Source of the DNA: Chloroflexota bacterium
GTDB lineage: Bacteria > Chloroflexota > Anaerolineae > B4-G1 > SLSP01
NCBI GenBank assembly: GCA_012798275.1
Contig: JAAZNO010000592.1
Location: 1-11,328, forward strand
Reading direction: 5' to 3'
Length of the DNA: 11,328 nt
The position numbers and the translations under genes were made by a program. Shown in pieces: positions 1 to 5,120 of this stretch. The stretch's first letter is position 1; each line of letters begins with the position of its first letter. The notes beneath the pieces are model-generated. The model searched no databases. It was not told the origin of the DNA and worked only from the letters and a program-made list of their open reading frames with translations.

Positions 1-1
1 C

Positions 2-769
2 TGGGCTTTCGGGCCGGATTGCGGCATTGACAATCTGGACAAGATCGGCGAGCTGGTGACGCTCTGCAACGCCTACGGGCTTGACACGATCGAGACCGGC
101 GTGACGCTGGGTGTAGCGATGGATTCGGGGCTCCTCCCCTTTGGCGACGTCGAGGGCGCGATCGCCTTGCTGCACGAGATGGGCCAGGGCACGCCGCTGG
201 GACGCCTGCTGGGCAGCGGGGCAGCCACGGTTGGCAAGGTCTACGGGAATCCGCACGTGCCCACCGTCAAAGGACAGGCCATGCCGGCGTATGAGCCGCG
301 CGCCGTCAAAGGGATCGGCGTGACCTACGCCACCACCACGATGGGCGCGGATCACACCGCGGGCTACACCATCGCCCCCGAAATCCTGAGCGTGGGCGGC
401 AAGTCCGATCCGCTGGTTGCGGAGAGCGCCAAAGCCGACCTGAGCCGCGCCTTCCAGAGCACGACCGCGCTGATTGACTCCAGCGGGCACTGCCTCTTCA
501 TCGCCTTCGCCATTCTGGACATCCCTTCCGGTTTCCAGGGCATGGTAGACGAGGTCAATGCCGTGCTGGGCACGTCCATGAGCAGCGATGAAGCCGTGGC
601 CATGGGCGCGGAGATCCTCAAACGCGAGCGCGCCTTCAATGAGGCCGCGGGCTTCACCCGCCAGGATGACCGGTTGCCGGAATTCATGAAATACGAGCCG
701 CTGCCGCCGCACAACGTCACCAACGATCTCCCCGATTCAGTCTTCGACTCCGTGTTCGGCCAGCTGTAA
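2..769 (+). CDS. Aldehyde ferredoxin oxidoreductase, C-terminal part (5' end outside window)
   Basis: The 255 visible codons are the C-terminal part of an AOR-family enzyme, which oxidises aldehydes to acids using a tungsten (rarely molybdenum) bis-pterin cofactor and one [4Fe-4S] cluster. Seen: an AFGPDCGIDNLD segment at the window edge, then CNAYGLDTIETG, then MGADHTAGY, then IDSSGHCLF. These match the conserved pterin-binding blocks of the family. The Cys at 491-493 in the DxxGxC motif corresponds to the fourth cluster ligand of Pyrococcus furiosus AOR. The CxxCxxxC cluster motif expected further upstream lies outside the window. The reading frame is open to base 2 and stops at TAA 767-769, followed by a terminator hairpin. 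Two MoaD-like genes lie downstream, in line with a pterin cofactor enzyme. The family assignment is firm; the substrate cannot be told. Confidence 0.93.
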   Translation, partial: WAFGPDCGIDNLDKIGELVTLCNAYGLDTIETGVTLGVAMDSGLLPFGDVEGAIALLHEMGQGTPLGRLLGSGAATVGKVYGNPHVPTVKGQAMPAYEPRAVKGIGVTYATTTMGADHTAGYTIAPEILSVGGKSDPLVAESAKADLSRAFQSTTALIDSSGHCLFIAFAILDIPSGFQGMVDEVNAVLGTSMSSDEAVAMGAEILKRERAFNEAAGFTRQDDRLPEFMKYEPLPPHNVTNDLPDSVFDSVFGQL

Positions 770-783
770 GCGACTGACTCCAG

Positions 784-823
784 ACCCACGCCGGAAATCT
801 TGCTCCGGCGTGGGTTGGTTTCT
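784..823 (+). terminator. Intrinsic terminator after the oxidoreductase gene
   Basis: A perfect 12-bp stem, ACCCACGCCGGA (784-795) and its complement (804-815), with an 8-nt loop, begins 14 bases after the stop codon and is followed by TGGTTTCT. The T-tract is interrupted, so termination may be imperfect, but position and stem strength fit the end of the oxidoreductase transcript. Confidence 0.75.
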
Positions 824-833
824 CCACGAGCTA

Positions 834-842
834 TGCTATGAT
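834..842 (+). promoter_or_regulatory. Possible extended -10 promoter element
   Basis: TGC followed by TATGAT matches the extended -10 pattern (TGn plus 5 of 6 to TATAAT). A weak -35 (TTGGTT, 815-820) sits 16 bases upstream, in the terminator tail. It could start transcription toward the MoaD-like genes, but the leader would be about 440 nt. No better promoter was seen closer to them. This is sequence pattern only. Confidence 0.25.
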
Positions 843-986
843 ATCGCCAGGAGTGTAGAGTTGACATGTTCCTGCGGCACACCGCCGCGGATGAAAATGT
901 AATGTGAGGTCATAGTTCAGCCCGGCGTCAGGTAGCTCGACGGCGATGGATGAACCTTTGCGAGCTGTAGCTTTTGCCCTTCCCCC

Positions 987-1028
987 CACCCCCTCCCCAA
1001 CAGTGCATGCGCCGTTGGGGAGGGGGTG
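987..1028. repeat. Palindrome 1: 15-bp perfect inverted repeat
   Basis: CACCCCCTCCCCAAC (987-1001) pairs perfectly with 1014-1028 around a 12-nt loop. The left arm is pyrimidine-rich and the right arm purine-rich, and an A8 run follows at 1029-1036. No T-tract follows on either strand, so it is not a standard terminator. It resembles REP-type intergenic palindromes. Confidence 0.8.
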
Positions 1029-1039
1029 AAAAAAAATAA

Positions 1040-1078
1040 GGGATTTTGCAGGCGGGCTACGCCCGCCTGCAAAATCCC
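1040..1078. repeat. Palindrome 2: 18-bp perfect inverted repeat
   Basis: GGGATTTTGCAGGCGGGC (1040-1057) pairs perfectly with 1061-1078 around the 3-nt loop TAC. It is flanked by A-runs on both sides (1029-1036 and 1081-1088). Read on the minus strand it has T-runs on both sides, so it could act as a minus-strand terminator, but no minus-strand gene ends here. Confidence 0.85.
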
Positions 1079-1090
1079 ACAAAAAAAAGT

Positions 1091-1127
1091 TCCCTTTCCT
1101 CCCACGCTTTGCGCGGGAGGAAAGGGA
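1091..1127. repeat. Palindrome 3: 13-bp inverted repeat
   Basis: TCCCTTTCCTCCC (1091-1103) pairs perfectly with 1115-1127. Inside, one A/C mismatch is followed by CGC/GCG closing a TTT loop. As in palindrome 1, one arm is all pyrimidine and the other all purine. It lies 12 bases after palindrome 2. Confidence 0.8.
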
Positions 1128-1209
1128 CAGGGGACAAGCATTGATTCTCAATCTTCAGCAATTGCCAGGAAATCTTGCGTTTTTTAGTCAGTGGCTGAAC
1201 AGTTACCGT

Positions 1210-1255
1210 GTGAGTCGTGAGCCGTGACTGCGACAACTCTCTACTCACGGCTCAC
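1210..1255. repeat. Heptamer repeats forming an 11-bp inverted repeat upstream of the MoaD-like gene
   Basis: Three degenerate heptamers in a row (GTGAGTC, GTGAGCC, GTGACTG; 1210-1230) face complementary heptamers (CTCACGG, CTCACTG; 1244-1257). The perfect core GTGAGCCGTGA (1217-1227) pairs with 1245-1255 around a 17-nt loop, ending 36 bases before the next start codon. It may be a leader hairpin or simple repeat drift. Confidence 0.65.
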
Positions 1256-1291
1256 TGCTCTCTATTTTCTGAGGAGGATGGGAGTCAGCCG

Positions 1292-1534
1292 ATGAAAGTA
1301 AAAGTGAAGCTTTTTGCGACCCTGCAGCGCTACGCGCCGGAAGGACAATTTGCGGGTGAGCCGTTTGAGATGGAACTGCCCGAAGGAAGTCCCATCACCG
1401 CCGTCATTGAACGGCTTGCCATCCGTCCCCACGAGGTCAAAGTCACCTTCGTAAATGGCAAGGCCCGCGCCGAGGTCTACCGCCTGAAGGAGGGCGACGA
1501 GGTCGGTATTTTCCCTCCCGTAGGAGGCGGCTAG
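1292..1534 (+). CDS. MoaD-like sulfur-carrier protein
   Basis: An 80-residue beta-grasp protein of the MoaD/ThiS family. MoaD is the small subunit of molybdopterin synthase: its C-terminal Gly-Gly is adenylated and thiocarboxylated, then donates sulfur to the pterin precursor in the cytoplasm. Seen: the N-terminal strand MKVKVKLFATLQRYAP, the turn VTFVNGKARAEVYRLKEGDEVGIFPPV, and the tail PPVGGG ending at the stop. The ATG at 1292 was chosen because GGAG (1281-1284) lies 7 bases upstream; an ATG at 1278 abuts its Shine-Dalgarno and is out of frame. The gene lies downstream of a tungsten-type oxidoreductase and one base before a second beta-grasp gene, so a role in that enzyme's cofactor is likely. 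Whether it is the general MoaD or an AOR-dedicated copy cannot be told. Confidence 0.88.
   Translation: MKVKVKLFATLQRYAPEGQFAGEPFEMELPEGSPITAVIERLAIRPHEVKVTFVNGKARAEVYRLKEGDEVGIFPPVGGG
1522..1527 (+). promoter_or_regulatory. Ribosome binding site inside the Gly-Gly tail codons
   Basis: AGGAGG lies 8 bases before the ATG at 1536. The same bases encode the Val-Gly end of the preceding MoaD-like protein, so the essential glycine tail and the next gene's translation signal share sequence. This suggests translational coupling of the two genes. Confidence 0.8.
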
Positions 1535-1535
1535 C

Positions 1536-1913
1536 ATGGAAGACATCACCCTGGACGTGTGGCTCTACGGGCCGCTGGCGCGTTACGGCGGCAGCGACGA
1601 CAACATCTTCGCGCAAGTGGCCATCACGCTGCCCGCGGGCAGCGTGATGCGGGACTTGCTCGCGCGCCTGCAATTGCCTGCAGAGGAGCGCGGGATCACT
1701 TTCATCAACGGCAATCTGAGCGCCATGCCCGGCTTACAACCGGACCTGGAGCACCCCCTCAGTCATGGGGATCGGGTGGCGTTATTCCATCTCAAAAGCA
1801 TGTGGCCCTTCCAGTACCGGCATGACGTCGCCGCCATTCCAGAGTTCAGAGAGTCGCTCGAAGCGCGCGAGGATCACGGCTTGCGCTCGCGGTATGACAC
1901 GGTCGTCAAGTAA
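1536..1913 (+). CDS. Second MoaD/ThiS-like protein with C-terminal extension and no Gly-Gly tail
   Basis: A 125-residue protein. Roughly residues 5-85 look like a beta-grasp domain: LDVWLYGPLARYGG at the start, a middle ITLPAGSVMRDLLARLQLPAEERGITFINGN, and LSHGDRVALFHL where MoaD normally reads GDEVAIFPPVAGG. Instead of the Gly-Gly end it continues with MWPFQYRHDVAAIPEFRE and a charged tail rich in Arg, Glu and Asp (about 40 residues). Without the terminal glycines it cannot be a normal sulfur carrier. It starts one base after the first MoaD-like gene, so the two are surely co-translated. It may be a structural partner, or a beta-grasp protein specific to the aldehyde oxidoreductase system. 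Domain assignment is by pattern; function is inferred from context. Confidence 0.8.
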   Translation: MEDITLDVWLYGPLARYGGSDDNIFAQVAITLPAGSVMRDLLARLQLPAEERGITFINGNLSAMPGLQPDLEHPLSHGDRVALFHLKSMWPFQYRHDVAAIPEFRESLEAREDHGLRSRYDTVVK

Positions 1914-1939
1914 ATGTGCGTACGGAGATCGCAACGCCG

Positions 1940-3610
1940 CTACGGTGCACCACGGCCAGCGCGGTTGAAACCCTCCAGATCCACAAACTGCCGCAAGGCG
2001 CCACCCTGCAGGGCCCACAGGCCCGTCGCAAAGGCGCGGATGAAGTAGCGATCGTGTACCACCGCCAGCACCGTCCCCTCAAAAGCCGTCATAGCGCGCT
2101 CAAATTGCGTGCGGCTGGGGATGTCCAGGTGATTGATCGGTTCGTCGAGCAGCAGGAAGTTGCAGCCCATCGCCACCATCCGGGCCAGGGTCAGCCGGGC
2201 GCGCTCCCCATAGCTCAACGCTCGGACCGGGATGAAGACGTCGTCGCCGGAGAACAGGTAATAGTGCAGGAAGGAGCGCACGTCGGTGTCCGACAGCGCC
2301 GCGACAGCGCGGACGACCTCGAAGGGGGTGCTGTCCGGGTCTAACGTTTCCTGCTCCTGAGCGTAGTAGCCCACCTGAACGTGAGTCCCCAGGCGCGCGC
2401 GCCCCTCCAGCGGGGGGAGCTGCCCCATGATCACTTTGAGCAGGGTGGTCTTGCCGGCGCCGTTGGGACCGATCAGCGCCACGCGCTCTCCCGCGCCCAA
2501 AATGGCGTCCACGTTGCGGAAAAGCGGGATGCCGCCGTAGCCGGCAGCGAGGTTTTCCAGCACGAGCACCTCACGGCCACTCGTCGGCGCTTCCGTGAAT
2601 TCGAGCTTCATCCGCCAGGTGAGTTTGGGTTTCTCCACACGCTCGTCGCTTTCCATGTAGCGCTCGAGCTTGCGTTCCCGGGATTTGGCCTTCTGCGCCA
2701 CCTTTTTGGCGTAACGGCGGATGGTGAAGTCGTGCGGTTTGGTGGTGAGCTCCACACTCAGCGCCTGCATCGCCGTGCGGTGGATGTCCCCCTGAATCCG
2801 TCGGATTTCTGCCTGCTCGTCTCGCCATTGCGCCAGCTGTTTCTCCCGCTGGCGTTCCCACGTTTCGAGGTAGGCGCTGTAATTGCCCACATACTCGGTG
2901 AGGGTGTGCGTCTCAGGATCGAGATCGAGAATGCGGGTGACGGTGTGATCCAGGAAGGCGCGGTCATGAGAGACGAGCAACGCCGCCCCGGCGTAGGCGC
3001 GCAACCACGCCTCGAGCCACTCCAGCGCTTCGATGTCCAGGTGATTGGTTGGCTCGTCAAGCAACACGATCTCTGGCCGGTGGAGTAACAGGCGCGCCAA
3101 TCCCAGCCGCGTCTTCTGTCCCCCGCTGAGGATTTCCAGCGGCGTGTCGAGGCTAACGTGCGCCAATCCCAATCCCGCGAGCACCGCCGCAGCTTCGTGT
3201 TCCGCCGGCGCGATCGCCGCCAGAGCCTCCAGGCGCGCCAGGGCCTCGCTGTAAGCTTCGAGCGCTTGGGGCTCTGGCTCGCGCGTGAAGAGCGTCTCAG
3301 CCAGCGCTGCGACCTGCGCCTCCGCTTCGGCCAGCGCCTCCTCGCCCATCTGAAGGAACTGCGCCACGGTCTGCGCCCCGCGATGGGCGAAGCCCTGCTC
3401 CAAAAACCCCACCCGCACCTCCGGCGGCGTGAATTGCACCCCTCCCGCATCCGGCGCCAGCTGTCCCGTGATGATGCGCAGCAACGTCGTCTTGCCGGAG
3501 CCGTTGGGGCCGATCAGCCCCACCCGCTCACCGGGGTTCAACACAAAGGAAACGTCCTTGAGAATGAGCTCGCTTCCGTAATGTTGGGTGATATTCGATA
3601 CCTTGAGCAT
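1940..3610 (-). CDS. ABC-F family ATPase (ribosome-associated)
   Basis: A 556-residue protein with two ABC ATPase domains and no membrane segments, typical of ABC-F factors that bind the ribosomal E site and act in translation or antibiotic protection. Domain 1: Walker A GPNGSGKTT (34-42), signature LSGGQ (161-165), Walker B IVLLDE (181-186), switch His215. Domain 2: Walker A GPNGAGKTT (381-389), signature LSYGE (465-469), Walker B FLLLDE (485-490), switch His519. Between them (about 246-335) is a charged helical linker, the part that reaches toward P-site tRNA in this family. The second DEPTNHLD motif reads DEPINHLD; catalytic Glu490 is kept. The ATG at 3610 has GAGG five bases upstream; an in-frame ATG at 3712 would overlap the leader hairpin. 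It ends 26 bases from the convergent beta-grasp gene. Regulation is probably by the upstream leader. Subfamily and substrate, including any resistance role, cannot be told. Confidence 0.93.
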   Translation of the reverse strand: MLKVSNITQHYGSELILKDVSFVLNPGERVGLIGPNGSGKTTLLRIITGQLAPDAGGVQFTPPEVRVGFLEQGFAHRGAQTVAQFLQMGEEALAEAEAQVAALAETLFTREPEPQALEAYSEALARLEALAAIAPAEHEAAAVLAGLGLAHVSLDTPLEILSGGQKTRLGLARLLLHRPEIVLLDEPTNHLDIEALEWLEAWLRAYAGAALLVSHDRAFLDHTVTRILDLDPETHTLTEYVGNYSAYLETWERQREKQLAQWRDEQAEIRRIQGDIHRTAMQALSVELTTKPHDFTIRRYAKKVAQKAKSRERKLERYMESDERVEKPKLTWRMKLEFTEAPTSGREVLVLENLAAGYGGIPLFRNVDAILGAGERVALIGPNGAGKTTLLKVIMGQLPPLEGRARLGTHVQVGYYAQEQETLDPDSTPFEVVRAVAALSDTDVRSFLHYYLFSGDDVFIPVRALSYGERARLTLARMVAMGCNFLLLDEPINHLDIPSRTQFERAMTAFEGTVLAVVHDRYFIRAFATGLWALQGGALRQFVDLEGFNRAGRGAP

Positions 3611-3640
3611 AAAGACCTCGTTATTTTCTCTCGTCGCTGC

Positions 3641-3671
3641 GTGGCTGTTTAACGTTATGCAAAACAGCCAC
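3641..3671 (-). other. Second leader hairpin before the ABC-F gene
   Basis: GTGGCTGTTT (3641-3650) pairs perfectly with 3662-3671 (10 bp, 11-nt loop), about 30 bases before the ABC-F start. No T-tract follows, so it is not a terminator. It lies between the leader terminator and the gene's ribosome binding site and could shape read-through RNA or translation start. Confidence 0.65.
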
Positions 3672-3710
3672 AAGAAATCCTGGTCGCGCCTTTGCGATAC
3701 GCCAGACAAC

Positions 3711-3743
3711 AAAAAAGCCGTGGGGCGGCAGCTCCCACGGCTT
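3711..3743 (-). terminator. Leader terminator (putative attenuator) upstream of ABC-F
   Basis: On the minus strand AAGCCGTGGG, a 9-nt loop and CCCACGGCTT form a perfect 10-bp stem ending in TTTTTT (the T-tract shares two bases with the stem), then GTTGTC. It is a textbook intrinsic terminator, placed after a promoter and short leader ORF and about 100 bases before the ABC-F start. Without the promoter at 3863-3890 it could be read as the end of the prolyl isomerase transcript, and it may serve both. Confidence 0.85.
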
Positions 3744-3766
3744 ATAGCGGCAATGCTTGCAGCGAT

Positions 3767-3823
3767 TCAGGCAGCAGGAATCACAACACGCCCAAAGGGG
3801 GTCTGTGATGCGCTGTCAATCAT
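3767..3823 (-). CDS. Putative leader peptide of the ABC-F gene (18 residues)
   Basis: A short ORF encoding MIDSASQTPFGRVVIPAA. It starts with ATG, has a strong AAAGGAG ribosome binding site 9 bases upstream, and ends with TGA 23 bases before the terminator stem. It lies fully inside the leader RNA that would start near 3856. Short translated ORFs before terminators are known regulators of ABC-F resistance genes, where drug-stalled ribosomes change leader folding. Within the ORF, ATCACA and TGTGAT (3804-3809 and 3780-3785) can pair, and GATTC/GAATC pair around its stop codon. I do not recognise the peptide, and no clear antiterminator was found, so the mechanism is inference from layout. Confidence 0.6.
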   Translation of the reverse strand: MIDSASQTPFGRVVIPAA

Positions 3824-3832
3824 CCCTGTGCT

Positions 3833-3839
3833 CTCCTTT
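3833..3839 (-). promoter_or_regulatory. Ribosome binding site of the leader peptide
   Basis: AAAGGAG on the minus strand with 9 bases to the ATG at 3823. It is at least as strong as the binding sites of the neighbouring full-length genes, which argues that the short ORF is really translated. Confidence 0.7.
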
Positions 3840-3862
3840 ACTGAATATGCCAACGTACTTTA

Positions 3863-3890
3863 ACTATATCACAGAGCCACGGATTGACAA
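3863..3890 (-). promoter_or_regulatory. Sigma70-type promoter for the ABC-F leader
   Basis: On the minus strand TTGTCA (3885-3890) and TATAGT (3863-3868) are 16 bases apart, each matching its consensus at 5 of 6 positions. Transcription would begin near 3856, about 33 bases before the leader peptide start. It lies just downstream of the prolyl isomerase stop codon, so the ABC-F gene has its own promoter. Confidence 0.7.
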
Positions 3891-3904
3891 GGGGAAATTC
3901 GACC

Positions 3905-4327
3905 TCACGGGTGGATCTCCAGCAGCTCCACTTCAAAGATCAAGGTGGCGTTCGGCGGGATCACATCGCCTGAGCCGCTCGCGCCGTACCCCAATTCCGG
4001 CGGGATGATGAGCTTGCGCACGCCGCCGACGCGCATCGTGCTGACCCCCTCGTCCCACCCGGCAATCACACTCCCCGTGCCGATGAGGAACTCGAAGGGC
4101 TCGCCGCGATCTACGGAGCTGTCGAATTTCGTGCCGTCCTCCAACCAGCCGGTGTAATGTACAACGACGGTATCACCAAACTTGGGGAAGTTGCCGTCGC
4201 CAACTTTGATGTCCACGTACTGCAAGCCCGTCCTCGTGGTCACCACTTCCTCAGTGTCCTTGCCGCCACAGGCGGTCAGCAACAGCGCCAGAATCAACAT
4301 TCCCAGTAACCCGATTTTTCCACGCAT
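3905..4327 (-). CDS. FKBP-type peptidyl-prolyl isomerase, lipoprotein
   Basis: A 140-residue secreted FKBP. It catalyses cis-trans isomerisation of X-Pro bonds and probably helps fold exported proteins at the outer face of the membrane. Seen: a lipoprotein signal peptide (charged MRGK, then about 13 hydrophobic residues) with lipobox LTAC and Cys20; a short linker; then one full FKBP domain (about 34-140) with HYTGWLEDGTKFDSS, VIAGWDEG and LGYG. The pocket residues Tyr58, Asp69, Trp91 and Tyr114 are present. The ATG at 4327 was chosen because AAAGGAG lies 7 bases upstream and the signal peptide begins there; an upstream in-frame ATG at 4384 would put a charged stretch before it. It lies 99 bases downstream of the secreted-protein gene, with its own possible promoter and a palindrome in the gap. 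Confidence 0.93.
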   Translation of the reverse strand: MRGKIGLLGMLILALLLTACGGKDTEEVVTTRTGLQYVDIKVGDGNFPKFGDTVVVHYTGWLEDGTKFDSSVDRGEPFEFLIGTGSVIAGWDEGVSTMRVGGVRKLIIPPELGYGASGSGDVIPPNATLIFEVELLEIHP

Positions 4328-4363
4328 GAATGATCTCCTTTCTCTTGAGAATGCCCCTGGATT

Positions 4364-4394
4364 TTCACGTGAGCACGTGAACACGACTTTAGCA
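4364..4394 (-). promoter_or_regulatory. Tandem CACGTG palindrome by a possible extended -10
   Basis: TTCACGTG-AG-CACGTGAA (4364-4381) is a perfect 8-bp inverted repeat with a 2-base spacer. Just upstream on the minus strand, TGC plus TAAAGT (4386-4394) could be an extended -10 for the prolyl isomerase gene, which would put the palindrome at the transcription start, a common place for a repressor site. The promoter part is weak (4 of 6); the palindrome is clear. Confidence 0.45.
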
Positions 4395-4426
4395 TGGAAT
4401 CCCCTTTCGGCAAACGCCGCCGGCGT

Positions 4427-4984
4427 TCACGGCGCGACAGGCAGGTCCAGAGGCAACGGTGTGAGGCGGCGCAATTCCACCCTCATGCCGCGGCCAACGG
4501 TGTCCCAACGCACCGCGGTCGGATAATCCACTTCCGCCACGAAGACCGGCTGATACTCCCCGGTGTGCACGCGGCGAAGCCACTCCTCGGCCACGCGCTG
4601 GCTCATCGGCGTGTGGCGGTTAAAGAGCATGAAGCCAATCCCACCGTCGGCCAGACCGGCGCAATCAACGGCATACGCGGTTTCCCAGGGGTAAGGCGCG
4701 CCGTTCTCGTCCACGCCGGCGCGCCGCATCTCGAACCAGCTGCCGATATCACGGCAATCGAGCGTTGCAAAGTAGACCTCGGCCTGCGGCAACGGGGTGG
4801 GCAACGTGAAAGCCGTTCGGCCCGCCTGCCGCACCTGGATGGTCGCCTCCATGCGGCCCGGTCCGTACTGGCTGGCGATCCCGGCCAGTATCGGAGCGTC
4901 TGCACCAGTTCCCGGCTCCCAATCACCGGCTCCGGTGAGAAGAGTTGCTGTCATGGTCAACAGCAACGCGCTTTTCATCAACAT
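4427..4984 (-). CDS. Secreted protein, possible double-psi beta-barrel (RlpA/expansin-like)
   Basis: A 185-residue protein of unproven function. It has a signal peptide (MLMKSALLLTMTATLLTGAG) without a lipobox Cys, so it is probably released by signal peptidase I. The mature part resembles small double-psi barrel proteins: GIASQYGPG near residues 35-43 (compare the ASxYG opening of RlpA-type domains), LDCRDIGSWFEMRR (75-88), AVDCAGLADGGIGF (105-118) and AEVDYPTAVRWDTVGRG (150-166). Cys77 and Cys108 may form a disulfide, and Asp residues follow where such barrels place them. The ATG at 4984 has GGGAGG 8 bases upstream; a second Met two codons later is possible. It has its own strong promoter and a 5' hairpin. 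The fold is inferred from faint motif likeness only. Confidence 0.65.
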   Translation of the reverse strand: MLMKSALLLTMTATLLTGAGDWEPGTGADAPILAGIASQYGPGRMEATIQVRQAGRTAFTLPTPLPQAEVYFATLDCRDIGSWFEMRRAGVDENGAPYPWETAYAVDCAGLADGGIGFMLFNRHTPMSQRVAEEWLRRVHTGEYQPVFVAEVDYPTAVRWDTVGRGMRVELRRLTPLPLDLPVAP

Positions 4985-5005
4985 TGTTCTCTGCCTCCCA
5001 ATAGA

Positions 5006-5032
5006 ATCGCCGGATCCATTTGATCCGGCGAT
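5006..5032 (-). other. Hairpin at the 5' end of the secreted-protein mRNA
   Basis: ATCGCCGGATC (5006-5016) pairs perfectly with 5022-5032 (11 bp, 5-nt loop). It would sit about 10 bases after the predicted transcription start near 5042 and five bases before the ribosome binding site. There is no T-tract. It could protect the mRNA 5' end or modulate translation. Confidence 0.65.
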
Positions 5033-5048
5033 GACTAACAAGGCAGGA

Positions 5049-5076
5049 ATTGTAAAAGAAACCGGAATTCTGTCAA
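5049..5076 (-). promoter_or_regulatory. Sigma70-type promoter of the secreted-protein gene
   Basis: On the minus strand TTGACA (5071-5076, perfect -35) and TACAAT (5049-5054, 5 of 6) are 16 bases apart in an AT-rich patch. The predicted start near 5042 gives a leader of about 58 bases. It is the best promoter match in the window. Confidence 0.8.
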
Positions 5077-5120
5077 GGGGCATTTTCTATTGCATAAAAC
5101 ATCTCTGAATTTAGCATAAT

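Larger units (their letters stand above)
770..1291. other. Long non-coding stretch with palindromes
   Basis: About 520 bases without a credible gene. It holds the terminator at 784-815, a possible -10 element, three successive perfect palindromes (987-1127) and a heptamer-based inverted repeat (1210-1255). The parts at 843-986 and 1129-1209 show nothing that could be identified. Open frames on the minus strand run straight through the palindromes, and their translations are low-complexity and resemble no known family. Confidence 0.7.

Noticed and set aside
861..866. TTGACA as a -35 element
   Set aside because: No -10-like hexamer lies 15 to 19 bases downstream; the region is GC-rich.
866..907. 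13-codon plus-strand ORF (MFLRHTAADENVM) with GGAG upstream
   Set aside because: The spacing is long (12 bases), no gene follows it directly, and there is no attenuator-like hairpin tied to it.
831..1151. Minus-strand open frames through the palindrome region
   Set aside because: The translations run through repeats, are low in complexity, match no family and lack a good ribosome binding site.
1129..1291. Molybdenum/tungsten cofactor riboswitch upstream of the MoaD-like gene
   Set aside because: Position and gene would fit, but I could not find the conserved core of the Moco motif; only the heptamer hairpin is present.
2381..3652. Plus-strand open frames opposite the ABC-F gene
   Set aside because: They are shadows of a well-defined ABC-F gene with all ATPase motifs.
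4413..4427. AACGCCG-C-CGGCGTT palindrome at the stop of the secreted-protein gene, as terminator
   Set aside because: The loop would be too small for the full stem, and no T-tract follows on the minus strand.
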